DNA of 47,428 bases from a virus: IMG/VR virus record IMGVR_UViG_3300032579_001181, positions 1-47,428 of that record; one strand, given 5' to 3'. The translations under genes and the position numbers were made by a program. Below the pieces are notes generated by a model. It worked only from the letters and a program-made list of their open reading frames with translations, made no database searches and had not been told where the DNA came from. Each line of letters opens with the position of its first letter. Position 1 is the stretch's first letter. Shown here piece after piece: positions 32,079-40,330 of this stretch.

Positions 32079-32305
32079 CATTAAAGCAAAACAATTTCGC
32101 AAAAATCATTTTTGCTTAGTTTTGCAAATCATTGAAATATATACATATTATTTTTGTCCGTGCTGCCTAATTCTTTGCAAAAATATGGAGTTAATTACAG
32201 CGTCATATATTGACGTTTACCGTGTTACTACCGTGTTTTCAATCCTCTTTTTAGCGTTAGAATCTGCTACCATAACACTCCATCACACAACAAAGGAGCG
32301 TTAAA

Positions 32306-32530
32306 ATGTCAGCACAACCCAACCCACTACACGTTATTTCCGACAATGGAAAATCGACGCCAGACGGTATAAAACGTGAACTTGCTGGGTACTTAGCTGC
32401 CCATTCAACGCCTGCCTTTACCGCCACCATCGACCATGTCACAGGCTCACGCATCATCCTAACCGCGCCATCGACATCTGACTTGGTTCAACTCGTCCAA
32501 GCCACCCTTCTACCAGTAAAACTACATTAA
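32306..32530 (+). CDS. Small protein of the left-end region, function unknown
   Basis: The 74-residue protein begins MSAQPNPLHVISDNGKSTPD with a clear AAAGGAGCG ribosome site 5 nt upstream. It has no membrane span. It lies between the repressor and the transposase-binding sites at the prophage end, followed by a terminator. The 259-nt gap ahead of it contains the dyad above, another TTTTTGCTTAG box (32108) and an AT-rich promoter-like stretch. Confidence 0.6.
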   Translation: MSAQPNPLHVISDNGKSTPDGIKRELAGYLAAHSTPAFTATIDHVTGSRIILTAPSTSDLVQLVQATLLPVKLH

Positions 32531-32533
32531 ATT

Positions 32534-32545
32534 AGTCTAAAATAA
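32534..32545 (-). repeat. Putative transposase-binding site L3
   Basis: The 12-bp sequence TTATTTTAGACT (minus strand) is identical to the copies at 32585 and 32768. It lies 248 bp inside the prophage end. Confidence 0.6.
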
Positions 32546-32584
32546 CTTCTAAAAAAACCGCCCTAAAAAAAATTATCCACATTT

Positions 32585-32596
32585 AGTCTAAAATAA
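32585..32596 (-). repeat. Putative transposase-binding site L2
   Basis: The exact 12-bp match lies 197 bp from the end, 40 bp from L3. Together with the terminal copy this imitates the uneven L1-L2-L3 layout of Mu attL. Confidence 0.6.
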
Positions 32597-32601
32597 AATA
32601 T

Positions 32602-32637
32602 AAAAAGCCCCATCACACGATGAGGCTCTTTTTTTCA
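32602..32637 (+). terminator. Bidirectional terminator near the prophage end
   Basis: AGCCCCATC and GATGAGGCT pair around ACAC with one bulge or mismatch, followed by TTTTTTT on the plus strand and by TTTTT on the minus strand. It shields the prophage control genes from the integrase side. Confidence 0.7.
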
Positions 32638-32767
32638 AAAATTTTCTTATCAGATATTCAATTACCCACTGCTCAATGCCTTACTACCACTACATTTAAA
32701 AAAACCAAATCCATCCCATCATATCCAACATCTTCCCATTTCTTCCCACTTTTTTCCAACCCTTCCA

Positions 32768-32793
32768 AGTCTAAAATAAAGTATCAAATCACA
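32768..32793 (-). mobile_element. Left end of the Mu-like prophage with site L1
   Basis: Read outward-in on the minus strand, the end is TGTGATTTGATAC, then TTTATTTTAGACTTGG, which contains the third 12-bp site (32768 to 32779). The sequence starts with TG, as Mu ends do. Beyond it (32794 onward) the reading frame is integrase. The exact end could be off by a base or two. Confidence 0.7.
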
Positions 32794-33840
32794 CCATTCT
32801 GCTGTTACTGCACCTGTCGATAGCACTTGGCTTGCATAGGTGTGCCTGCCATTATTGACAGGTCGGTATCTAACCCCACAGGAGTCAAGATGGGCAGTCC
32901 ATCGTCTTGATAACTGGCTATATGTAAAATGGCTGATCTCATCATACCAAAGCCAAGTTAAAGATTGTGATTTGATTTTTTTGTTGTCGCGGTCTGTGAT
33001 AGCGATTGTATTTTTGGGATTGTCTTTGACTTGGTTGATTTGTGATTGTAAGGCGCTGATAACTTCGGGCAATAAATCAACTTGGCGTTTGCGGCGGCGG
33101 TTTTTTGTTACGCGGTATTGGTCACGAACAAAACTGCGATTGACGAATAAGCAGCCTTTTTCTAGGTCTAAGTCTTCGACCGCCAAACTTATCAGTTCGT
33201 GGAATGATAATCCGCTCCATAGCATGACTGTATAAAGGTTATGCAGGGTAGGGGTCGTTGGGTAGTTTAATATTCTTGTTATTTCGTCGCGGTCAAATGG
33301 GTCGATATCATCTGGGTCAGTTTGTCCTAGTGATATGTACTTGGTTGGGTCGTTGATAGTTTTTTGATGGCGCGCCCAATAACTATAAATTTTTCGCCAT
33401 AACATTATTATTTCTTTGACTGTTTTGGTCGATAGTTTTTGTAATAGTACGTTATAAACCCATTCCTCTATATCTTCTACGCCAATCTTAGCGATAGGTT
33501 TCATGCCCCAATATGGTTCGATGTGGGTTTTGACTTTGCTGTCGTAGGTGTCAAATGATATTTTGGCGACTTTGTTGGTCTCAACTTTTCGCCATTGGTG
33601 GATATAGTATCCAAAATAGCGGTCAGCTCTCTTCGATGAGTCGGGGAATACGGTATCACGGTCAAAAATACCCATGCGTAGTTGCTGGGCTATCATGTCC
33701 GCAGTGGCTTTGGCGGCGGCAAGGTTGGCATCGGTGGGTGGGCTGTTATGTATAGTCTCGCGGTGACGCTCACCGTCGATTTTCCACCAGATTCTGATGG
33801 CGGTTTTGAGCGGTTCAATGCCTGATGATATTTTTTGCAT
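32794..33840 (-). pseudogene. Tyrosine integrase cut off by the Mu-like insertion
   Basis: This is a site-specific phage integrase of 349 native residues; the frame then runs 24 codons into Mu-like end DNA (to 32719). The N-terminal arm, core-binding domain and catalytic domain start are present. These include WSGLSFHELISLAVEDLDLE, the lysine-bearing TKNRRRKRQVDLL loop, and GRHTYASQVLSTG with the second arginine and histidine. The last piece with the nucleophilic tyrosine is missing. The first arginine position in SGLS-F-H-E also looks changed, unless my alignment is off by a residue. It should be inactive, trapping the second element in place unless Mu excises. Confidence 0.85.
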
Positions 33841-33908
33841 GAGGTATCCTTAATTTCAGATTTGGATAGGTCTTTTTACGCGCGTTTTTGGGGCAAACGA
33901 AGGGTTAA

Positions 33909-33932
33909 AAACACGGCTTTTTTGCCGTGTTT
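33909..33932. terminator. Hairpin terminator upstream of the integrase
   Basis: AAACACGGC and GCCGTGTTT pair perfectly over 9 bp around six T. It lies in the 145-nt gap between integrase and the gene at 33986. Confidence 0.6.
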
Positions 33933-33985
33933 CTACCATGTTTTTTTTGGTGGTAAAAAATAAAGGTGATAAGGTGATATTTTTA

Positions 33986-34531
33986 CTATCTTTGGGTTAA
34001 AGCGTGCGCGATTGCCCAATCTGCGTGTGATTGCCAATTGGTGATTTTTTGGTGATTGCTGGGTGATTTTTGGGTAATACGGTACGCCAAAGGCAACTTT
34101 AAATAGTATTTTTTATCTTCACGCTGGATGTGTACTTCCATTTTATCTGTGATTCGCTGAATGGCTGTCATGAATTGCTGTTTGGTGTAGTCTTTGGCGT
34201 AATCATCGTAAGCAAGAATGATCTGACCCTCAGCTATTTTGTCGATAAAAATATGCAATAAGGTTCTAGTCTTATCGGCGACAACGGGGACAATTTTACC
34301 ATTGACTAAAATTGATAGGTTTTCATTAAACGCAAAGCCATCGTTACGAGCCTTATTTTTGTAGTAACAAGTAAGGTCATGTAGATCAAATAATCTGCCA
34401 TCAATGCGAATTAGTGTATCGTCATCCAACTGCTCAATGGTTCTTTTTACTCTATTGATGTGTTCAACAACATTCCTTAGGCGAGAACTTAAAAAAATGT
34501 CGTCATTGGATTTAAATAGCTGCATTTTCAT
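33986..34531 (-). CDS. Unknown protein next to the integrase
   Basis: The 181-residue protein contains a helical start (RLRNVVEHINRVKRTIEQLD), beta-rich middle and FMTAIQRITDKMEVHIQRED helices. No family recognised. AGGA lies 8 nt ahead of the start, which overlaps the stop of the zinc-finger gene at 34512. It belongs to the primase-side operon of the second element. Confidence 0.55.
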   Translation of the reverse strand: MKMQLFKSNDDIFLSSRLRNVVEHINRVKRTIEQLDDDTLIRIDGRLFDLHDLTCYYKNKARNDGFAFNENLSILVNGKIVPVVADKTRTLLHIFIDKIAEGQIILAYDDYAKDYTKQQFMTAIQRITDKMEVHIQREDKKYYLKLPLAYRITQKSPSNHQKITNWQSHADWAIAHALTQR

Positions 34532-34697
34532 GATTAGTGTCCTGTGAAAGTTTTACTTGGCATTGGTCGCAGATGATGCCCACTTCTGGGATATAGATGC
34601 AGAGGTGAGCAGGTCGATAGTTTTTGCAAACATCGCATGGGCATGGCTGATATTTTTTAAATACCTGTGTGCCTAGTGCTAATGTCTTAGTTGCCAT
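34512..34697 (-). CDS. Small zinc-ribbon-like protein
   Basis: The 61-residue protein has CPCDVCKNY...LCIYIPEVGIICDQC, a pattern of two or three cysteine pairs that may bind zinc. ATG 34697 (MATKTLALG) is preferred over an upstream frame start. It overlaps both neighbours, so it is co-transcribed. Confidence 0.5.
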   Translation of the reverse strand: MATKTLALGTQVFKKYQPCPCDVCKNYRPAHLCIYIPEVGIICDQCQVKLSQDTNHENAAI

Positions 34698-34896
34698 GTC
34701 GGTGCTTCTTGTCATGGTATTCTTGGCAGTCAATACAGCGAGTCACGCCGCCAAGTTGTTGCCGTTTTAGTGGAGTTGGTTCGCCACAGTCTTTACATTC
34801 TGTTAACGATGGGCGATTGAATTTTGGGGTGTTGGCAATGGCTCGCTCGATGGATTGTTGGGCGACGTCATTGGCTTGGTCGATAATGTCGGTCAT
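34687..34896 (-). CDS. DksA/TraR-type zinc-finger protein
   Basis: The 69-residue protein has MTDIIDQANDVAQQSIERAI and the four-cysteine ECKDCGEPT...TRCIDCQ zinc finger. It closely resembles the protein at 22229 in the Mu-like prophage. It follows the replication gene by 10 nt with a GGAAA ribosome site. Likely RNA-polymerase-binding regulator. Confidence 0.8.
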   Translation of the reverse strand: MTDIIDQANDVAQQSIERAIANTPKFNRPSLTECKDCGEPTPLKRQQLGGVTRCIDCQEYHDKKHRHGN

Positions 34897-34906
34897 CGTA
34901 TTTTTC

Positions 34907-37567
34907 CTATTCAGTAGGTTTAGTAAAAATCCAGCACTTCATGGTTTTAAAGCCATCAATTACTGACATAACGCTGATATTGCTATCAACGAATTTATAA
35001 CGGCTACTATTTTTTAGCAGGCGTTTCATTTGGGTGATGTCTGGTAAGTCTTGGTAATTTTCCCTTGCCACCTTATAAAAATGGTTGAGATTGATACCGA
35101 TTTTTCGACTTTGGTCGTTTATGTTGGTATGACAAACAAACTTGCCTGTTGACATCAAAAACTCGAAGACGCTCCAGAATTTATCAACGTCTGGGTGGTC
35201 GGCTTGTAAGCGTTGAACTCGGGTTTGCGCCATTTCAAATAATGCTTGCTTGGCTTGCTCGGCTTGTTGGTCCGTCATCAATCCAGACAGTACGTGTGTT
35301 TGCAAACAGTCAATCATGGCGGCTATTTGTGCATGATTGAGGGCAATACGAGTATGGGTAACACCAAACTCGTGATAGCGTGCCTCATACATACGGATTC
35401 GCTGTTGGTAAGTTTCTAAAATCGCCTGTTCATTTTTCAGTGCATGCGCCATAAAGCGACTGGTTAGCTCGATGGGCAATCGATCAAGGCTGTCGACGAT
35501 GTGCTTGGTTTCTAAGGTCTGACCATCACGGGTGAGTTTGACGTGAATAATACGGGTTAGCATCGCCTCACTGGCTTGGATTTCCTCATTTTGGCTAATC
35601 ATCACGGCGGCACGAAATGGCGGACTGTAAGTGTCATTGCCATTGTTTTTGACGCCTTTAGAGCGGATGGAGCGACCATTAAACGCGTCTTTGAGTGAGT
35701 CCCACTCAAAGGTTTTAAATGATTTGGCTTTGCCGTCTTCATCGTTACGGTCACCTTCGATGAGGGCAATCGGCAGGTTGGCCACTTGGGCAAAGTTGCG
35801 GTACACCGCCACGCTTGTAGATTTGGATGGGTCAAACCCTTCGTAGTCTTCTCGACCTGAGAGTTTCCACATAAATTCAAGCAGACGTGATTTACCTGCG
35901 CCTGCTTGTCCTACCAATTCAAAGAATGGATATGAGCGATCAAGTCCGCGGATTTGCTCGGCAAAGTAAGTGCCAAGCCACCAAGCCATGACAATCGTAC
36001 CGTATGCACCGCGAACGCGATGAAAGTTATGCCACCAACTAAAATCAGGCTTGTCTTTGGTGTTGATGTGCAATACAGGGTCATTGGCCAATGACTTAAT
36101 CTCAAGTCGGCCTAATTTGAAGTAGTCCATACTATTTTTGGCGACGACTTTGCCCTTGGCGATTGCCACGTCATTAAAAATATAGGCTTGGTGTTCTTTT
36201 GCGTAGCCGATAAAGTCGGTGGTCTTGACTTCTTTTAACCCTTCCATTTGATGCTTGGCGATAATATCAAGCTGCATGGCTGAGCCTGTCCAAAGAACAC
36301 CAGCAAATACCGATAATAAACGTGGTTTTAGTTTACTTGGGGAAGATAACTGGTCACCGGTGATGGTGGTTTGCTTGTCGCCTTTGTTAGTAGTGACACG
36401 GGTGAAGTACCAGGATTCGTCTGTGACGTCATTGCGCTGAAAATACAGGGCTTCAATCTTGGCATTTAAAATCTCATGCGTGTTGGATGTCTGACGGACA
36501 AATTTCGCCATCTGTTCGTCTTCGTCTGGCATATTACCCATGATGTCTTCAACCTCATGGTCAGGCACATCCATTAGTTTTGACAATTTATTAGTATCAA
36601 GTTCAAACCAGTAGGTGCGGTTGTCATGCTCAAAATAAAATTGGTTAATTTTCCTGTGCATATAGCGAATGACTGCCGCGTCAGTTGGTGACTTGGCAGT
36701 GAGTAAGTCGCCATAGTAGCGGTAGTTTTTGAGGTGTTCAGGCTCTAAGAGTTTGAGCTCGTGCAGGTCATTCCAGTCGAGTTTGCGGTGTTTGTCATAA
36801 GGGGGCTGGGCAGCAGCACAATCAAAGCCCATCTTTGTGGCTATTTCAAAGCCTTTAATTGTGCCGTTATGACCTGCTTTATCATTATCAAGAGCAAATA
36901 TTAATTTTGGCAAAGTTTGGCGTTTTGCATTGTATTTGTCTTTTAGATTTTGCAAACCTTCGATTGGAATATTGCCACTATCCATCTGACTAGCAGTATT
37001 CAAGCCATGCTCAGACAAAGCGATGGCATCAAAAATACCTTCAGTTATCCATAACTCTTTTGGAAATTCTGAATTATTTGGATGCCACCACCATTGCCCT
37101 TGTTTGACATATCCGTATTTAAACTTGGCTTTTTTGTCGAAACGCTCAGCTTGGTCAATGAAGCGCTCCCACCAACCATCATTTGGTAATGCAAAACGAA
37201 CGGTGGCAGTGCCTTGGTTGATTTTATTGTCAAAAAAAGATTCTTGGGTGTAACTACCTTTGATTTTGCTGATATCTAAGCCGCGTCCTTCTGTTAGATA
37301 AGCGTCAGCGGCAGCGTTGGGGTTGGTCGGGGTACGTTGGTAAGTTTTTGACCAGTCTTTGAATAGATCGTCAAATAGTTCCTTAACATGGATTTCCAAA
37401 CCGCATTTATTGAGCCGCCCGCATTTGACGACGCGGGGGCTATGGGCATGGGTGAAAAGTGACTTTTTGCTACAGTCTGGGCAAACGCCTTCACGTAGCC
37501 ATTCGCCGACTTGCTTAAAGCCGTACTCGGATTTCAGACGCGAGACGACTTGGTCATTAATACTCAT
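34907..37567 (-). CDS. Replication protein: zinc finger, TOPRIM primase and ATPase/helicase
   Basis: The 886-residue protein combines three parts. An N-terminal zinc-binding domain has CPDCSKK...KCGRLNKCG. A TOPRIM fold has LWITEGIFDAIALSEHG (about residue 173) and FALDNDKAG (about 225). A P-loop ATPase has ELVGQAGAGKSRLLEFM (about 555), and LPIALIEGDRN serves as Walker B. Such toprim/DUF927-like proteins start replication of P2-type satellites and islands. It overlaps the Ogr-like stop region by 4 nt. The C-terminal 150 residues are helical and unassigned. Confidence 0.85.
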   Translation of the reverse strand: MSINDQVVSRLKSEYGFKQVGEWLREGVCPDCSKKSLFTHAHSPRVVKCGRLNKCGLEIHVKELFDDLFKDWSKTYQRTPTNPNAAADAYLTEGRGLDISKIKGSYTQESFFDNKINQGTATVRFALPNDGWWERFIDQAERFDKKAKFKYGYVKQGQWWWHPNNSEFPKELWITEGIFDAIALSEHGLNTASQMDSGNIPIEGLQNLKDKYNAKRQTLPKLIFALDNDKAGHNGTIKGFEIATKMGFDCAAAQPPYDKHRKLDWNDLHELKLLEPEHLKNYRYYGDLLTAKSPTDAAVIRYMHRKINQFYFEHDNRTYWFELDTNKLSKLMDVPDHEVEDIMGNMPDEDEQMAKFVRQTSNTHEILNAKIEALYFQRNDVTDESWYFTRVTTNKGDKQTTITGDQLSSPSKLKPRLLSVFAGVLWTGSAMQLDIIAKHQMEGLKEVKTTDFIGYAKEHQAYIFNDVAIAKGKVVAKNSMDYFKLGRLEIKSLANDPVLHINTKDKPDFSWWHNFHRVRGAYGTIVMAWWLGTYFAEQIRGLDRSYPFFELVGQAGAGKSRLLEFMWKLSGREDYEGFDPSKSTSVAVYRNFAQVANLPIALIEGDRNDEDGKAKSFKTFEWDSLKDAFNGRSIRSKGVKNNGNDTYSPPFRAAVMISQNEEIQASEAMLTRIIHVKLTRDGQTLETKHIVDSLDRLPIELTSRFMAHALKNEQAILETYQQRIRMYEARYHEFGVTHTRIALNHAQIAAMIDCLQTHVLSGLMTDQQAEQAKQALFEMAQTRVQRLQADHPDVDKFWSVFEFLMSTGKFVCHTNINDQSRKIGINLNHFYKVARENYQDLPDITQMKRLLKNSSRYKFVDSNISVMSVIDGFKTMKCWIFTKPTE

Positions 37568-37785
37568 CGTGGTTGTCCTTTTAGGAGCTGCCCCGTTATT
37601 TCAGGTTTTGGGGCAAGGCTTGGTTGGATTTGTCTTGCTATCTCGACATAGACGCTGGCGCTAAATAAGCAATCTGCATTGCGACAAGTGGCTGTCAGTT
37701 CTTTTAATAGCTCATTCATCTGACGGTGCCGTGCGGTAGTCATTTTGCTACCGCAATGCGGACATCTGATATATGCCGTTGACAT
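37564..37785 (-). CDS. Ogr/Delta family late-transcription activator
   Basis: The 73-residue protein has the Ogr/Delta zinc-finger layout: IRCPHCGSKMTTARHR, then TATCRNADCLFSASVYVEI. The C-x2-C...C-x4-C spacing and the aromatic end are as in P2 Ogr and P4 Delta. These proteins activate late promoters of P2 and its satellites through RNA polymerase alpha. Its presence marks this element as P2-related. An AGAGG site lies upstream. Confidence 0.88.
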   Translation of the reverse strand: MSTAYIRCPHCGSKMTTARHRQMNELLKELTATCRNADCLFSASVYVEIARQIQPSLAPKPEITGQLLKGQPR

Positions 37786-37792
37786 ACGACCT

Positions 37793-38056
37793 CTATTGCT
37801 TGGTTGGGTTTAGCACGGTAAAACCACCGTGTGGAAGGTGATATTTCACAGTTTGTTTCATTGCTGACTGTGGGTTATTCTTACGGTGCTCGGCGATGAT
37901 TTGTTGGCTTCTCTCCACAATCATCTGACGTGCTGCTTTACCTTGAATGGCTAAATCCTGGATGCGCATGGCTTCTAAAAATGCGTTTAGCTCTTTTTGA
38001 TTGAGGTAGGCATAGATACGATGGTCGCGGATATTTTGATACTGTCTATACGCCAC
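37793..38056 (-). CDS. Unknown small basic protein
   Basis: The 87-residue protein starts with GTG at 38056 (MAYRQYQNIRDHRIYAYLNQ). An AGGAGG ribosome site 6 nt upstream decides this start against the ATG at 38071. It is helical and basic. No family recognised. The start overlaps the ribbon-helix-helix stop by 11 nt. Confidence 0.55.
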   Translation of the reverse strand: MAYRQYQNIRDHRIYAYLNQKELNAFLEAMRIQDLAIQGKAARQMIVERSQQIIAEHRKNNPQSAMKQTVKYHLPHGGFTVLNPTKQ

Positions 38057-38273
38057 GAGACACCTCCTCATCTTGGGTGATTGATGCCAATGCGGTAAGG
38101 GAGTCAGTTACAGACTGGTGTAACTGCTGTTGATAGCTGGTATCGTTCTTTTGGAAAAAGCTAAGGGCTTCATTGGCGACTTCTTGGAACGTTTTGCCTT
38201 CGGCTGCGGCCTTAACTTTGATGTAAGTGTGCATACTTTCAGGGATGCGCACTGATATTAGTTTTAGGGTCAT
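38046..38273 (-). CDS. Ribbon-helix-helix DNA-binding protein
   Basis: The 75-residue protein has an opening KLISVRIPESMHTYIKVKAA and EGKTFQEVANEALSFF, the strand-helix-helix pattern of Arc/CopG-like regulators. It lies divergent from the XRE repressor, with two dyads in the gap. AAGGAAA precedes the start. Probably a Cro/Cox-like early regulator of the second element; inference. Confidence 0.75.
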   Translation of the reverse strand: MTLKLISVRIPESMHTYIKVKAAAEGKTFQEVANEALSFFQKNDTSYQQQLHQSVTDSLTALASITQDEEVSRGV

Positions 38274-38323
38274 CGTGATTTCCTTTTTAATTTTAAAAAG
38301 TAGGTTTGTGTTAAAATGAACTT

Positions 38324-38345
38324 GCTAGTTTGTCAACAATCTAAC
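38324..38345. promoter_or_regulatory. 22-bp operator dyad (RHH/XRE intergenic)
   Basis: GCTAGTTTGT-CA-ACAATCTAAC is an imperfect 10+2+10 palindrome. Similar dyads are at 40617, 41016 and 44219. It lies in the 107-nt control gap between the divergent regulators. Confidence 0.6.
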
Positions 38346-38356
38346 AAAGATTATTA

Positions 38357-38380
38357 TGACTTACGAAAAATCATAAGTCA
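38357..38380. promoter_or_regulatory. TGACTTA-N10-TAAGTCA dyad upstream of the XRE gene
   Basis: Two 7-bp complementary arms touch the XRE start codon. It is a candidate second operator or autoregulation site. Confidence 0.45.
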
Positions 38381-38722
38381 ATGGGTATTATTATGAATAA
38401 TGAAAACTTAAAAATCGTAAGTGAGCGGCTAAAGAGCGAACGTATAAGATTAGGTCTTAAGCAAACGGATGTCTTGAAGCAGATTGATGTGGCGATTTCA
38501 ACCTTTAGTAACTATGAAAATGGTATACGGTCGCCTGATGTAGAATTTTTGCTGAAACTTGCTGAATTGGGTTATGACGCAGGTTATATACTGACGGGTA
38601 AACGTTTGGATGAAGCGTCATCAGATTTGACAGAGTCTGAGCAAATTTGGCTTGAGATCTATCGCAAACTACCCAAGGATGACAGTGAGCGACTTATGAA
38701 AATGGCGAAGTCTTTATTATAA
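38381..38722 (+). CDS. XRE-family repressor of the second element
   Basis: The 113-residue protein carries an XRE helix-turn-helix (RIRLGLKQTDVLKQIDVAIS, then NYENGIRSPDVEFLLKLAEL) and a short helical C-terminal tail. It is the likely lysogeny repressor acting on the 22-bp dyads. Starts at 38381 or 38393 (MNNENLK) are both possible; neither has a good ribosome site, so the transcript may be leaderless or nearly so. Confidence 0.8.
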   Translation: MGIIMNNENLKIVSERLKSERIRLGLKQTDVLKQIDVAISTFSNYENGIRSPDVEFLLKLAELGYDAGYILTGKRLDEASSDLTESEQIWLEIYRKLPKDDSERLMKMAKSLL

Positions 38723-38781
38723 CAATAAGTTTGCTTTTTATGCGTTTTACTCAGCAGCTTAAAAAACTTTTTGGAATAAAA

Positions 38782-38805
38782 AACCCCTGTCAGGTGACAA
38801 GGGTT
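38782..38805. terminator. Bidirectional terminator after the XRE gene
   Basis: AACCCCTGTCA and TGACAAGGGTT pair with one mismatch around GG and are flanked by T on the plus and A on the other side. It separates the convergent genes at 38381 and 38823. Confidence 0.75.
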
Positions 38806-38822
38806 TTTCTGGAACTAACTAT

Positions 38823-39071
38823 TTAGTTGCCTGTTTGAGATGGCATTGGTGGCTTATCATAATTATCGACGAATGGGCAATCATCGTTAATGATAGATTG
38901 AATTTCTGCATATGCTAAACCTGTGACTTTGGCGATATCAGAAAAGATGGTTTGTAATTGCGCCGTGTCTACTTTGGTGCTGTTGCCATTATTCGCCAAT
39001 CGTGACATAACCCCCGCATAGCTTGAGATACGCAATAGTTCGCTACTGATAGATGCTTGGTTGGGGGTCAT
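38823..39071 (-). CDS. Unknown small protein, second element
   Basis: The 82-residue helical protein contains ELLRISSYAGVMSRLANNGN and ends in a proline-rich tail. AAGGAG precedes the start and the upstream stop overlaps it (TAATG). It is the last of a four-gene minus-strand operon (40330 to 38823). No family recognised. Confidence 0.5.
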   Translation of the reverse strand: MTPNQASISSELLRISSYAGVMSRLANNGNSTKVDTAQLQTIFSDIAKVTGLAYAEIQSIINDDCPFVDNYDKPPMPSQTGN

Positions 39072-39421
39072 TATTTTACTCCTTGTATAAAGTCAGTGAT
39101 TTGGTGAAACATCGTCCAAGCCGCTTCATGCTCTGCATAGCTTGCCGTGTTATCACCATAAATAATCAATAGTGCTTGCGTCGCTGATAAATTTAAGGCG
39201 GTGTCATCGCGATTTGGCACGTAAATATAATCTTGTTGTTCTCTTAATCTAACCGTCTTAACCATATCCTGCAATCGTTGAACGCTGATCTCACGACATG
39301 ATTTGTCATGTGGATTGTTATCGTTTGTTAAGTCATTGATATGCTTAACGATGTCGCTGAGATAAAAAACAAAGCGACGTTTTCCTGCGATATGGGTGCG
39401 AGAAATGGGGAGCTTAGACAT
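39071..39421 (-). CDS. Unknown small protein, second element
   Basis: The 116-residue protein from ATG 39421 begins MSKLPISRTHIAGKRRFVFY, with GGAGCTT just upstream. It has a helix LSATQALLIIYGD. It overlaps the previous stop by 8 nt. No family recognised. Confidence 0.5.
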   Translation of the reverse strand: MSKLPISRTHIAGKRRFVFYLSDIVKHINDLTNDNNPHDKSCREISVQRLQDMVKTVRLREQQDYIYVPNRDDTALNLSATQALLIIYGDNTASYAEHEAAWTMFHQITDFIQGVK

Positions 39422-39809
39422 TGGCAAGCTCCTTTTCATAACTGGTGATGATGTCATAAGCCATCCACGGGTCAATCAATCCTTGATGCTGGAGTGCCAA
39501 TAAGTATCCTCTCATTGTCTGCACTTTATCTTGTCCGTAGCGGTCAACTGCCAGATAGGCTTTGAGGCGGTTGACTAGTACCATAGCGTCGTCATATTTT
39601 GATGTCTTCGGCTCGCATGATAATTTTTTTTCATACTCGGTAAAGATATCCCGCATTTGATAGCCTTCAATCGCCGCAAAATGGCACATACAGGTTAAAA
39701 ATCCGCTAAAGCGTTGTAAGCGTTCCGCATGGGATAGACCACGACGTGCCAATTCTGCTTTAAACATATCAATGAGTTGAGTGGCTTGGGTGTCAGTCAT
39801 CATGTCCAT
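39414..39809 (-). CDS. Unknown helical protein, second element
   Basis: The 131-residue protein has repeated amphipathic helices (LIDMFKAELARRGLSHAERL) and no membrane span. A GGAGG site and a TAATG overlap with the gene at 39809 support the start. No family recognised. Confidence 0.5.
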   Translation of the reverse strand: MDMMTDTQATQLIDMFKAELARRGLSHAERLQRFSGFLTCMCHFAAIEGYQMRDIFTEYEKKLSCEPKTSKYDDAMVLVNRLKAYLAVDRYGQDKVQTMRGYLLALQHQGLIDPWMAYDIITSYEKELANV

Positions 39810-40330
39810 TATGCCACCTCCGCTAATTGGGCTTTAACTATTGGTTGATTGAGATTGATTAGCGTGGCGATGGGTAGACGGTAGGCAAGGCGTGGCTCAC
39901 CTTGACCCGTGGTATCGATTGATTGCTCACTGATAATCTCTGCTTCAACACCACCCAATAAGGTCATGATGGTGCGAAATTCGAGGCTCGTTAGATCAGC
40001 TATCGGTAACGATACGTCGTCTAATAATCCACTAATGCGCTCAAATGATAGATAAAGTAAGCCTTGTTTAAGTTGGCTTGGTCGATCGGTAAGTGTAGTT
40101 AAATCTAATTGCCCTGCGATGATGGCATTATTAATGATGCGCCATAGTGTGCTGACTTGGATAGGCAAGGGGGTGTGTAGCCTATTGGATGGCTTAGTCA
40201 GGTGATTGACGATGTTATGCTGTGCTGCCTCTATGCGCTTGGCTGCGTGGCGGCGATGGGGAATGCCGTAGATACGGCGTTTGATTTGGCTTAATAGATT
40301 TGGCTTGGTTGCCAAGGCGATTGTGGTCAT
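39809..40330 (-). CDS. Unknown protein, first of a four-gene operon
   Basis: The 173-residue protein has a basic start (QIKRRIYGIPHRRHAAKRIE) suggestive of nucleic-acid binding and an RLAYRLPIATLI end. AGGAGG lies 6 nt upstream of the ATG. The 287 nt upstream (40331 to 40617) hold no gene I can support; I see a short overlapping frame, a T/A-rich tract and a half-site like the 22-bp dyads. Confidence 0.5.
   Translation of the reverse strand: MTTIALATKPNLLSQIKRRIYGIPHRRHAAKRIEAAQHNIVNHLTKPSNRLHTPLPIQVSTLWRIINNAIIAGQLDLTTLTDRPSQLKQGLLYLSFERISGLLDDVSLPIADLTSLEFRTIMTLLGGVEAEIISEQSIDTTGQGEPRLAYRLPIATLINLNQPIVKAQLAEVA

Noticed and set aside
32122-32304. Plus-strand ORF of 60 codons between the repressor and the small gene at 32306
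   Set aside because: No ribosome site and unusual cysteine/tyrosine content; more likely control-region DNA.
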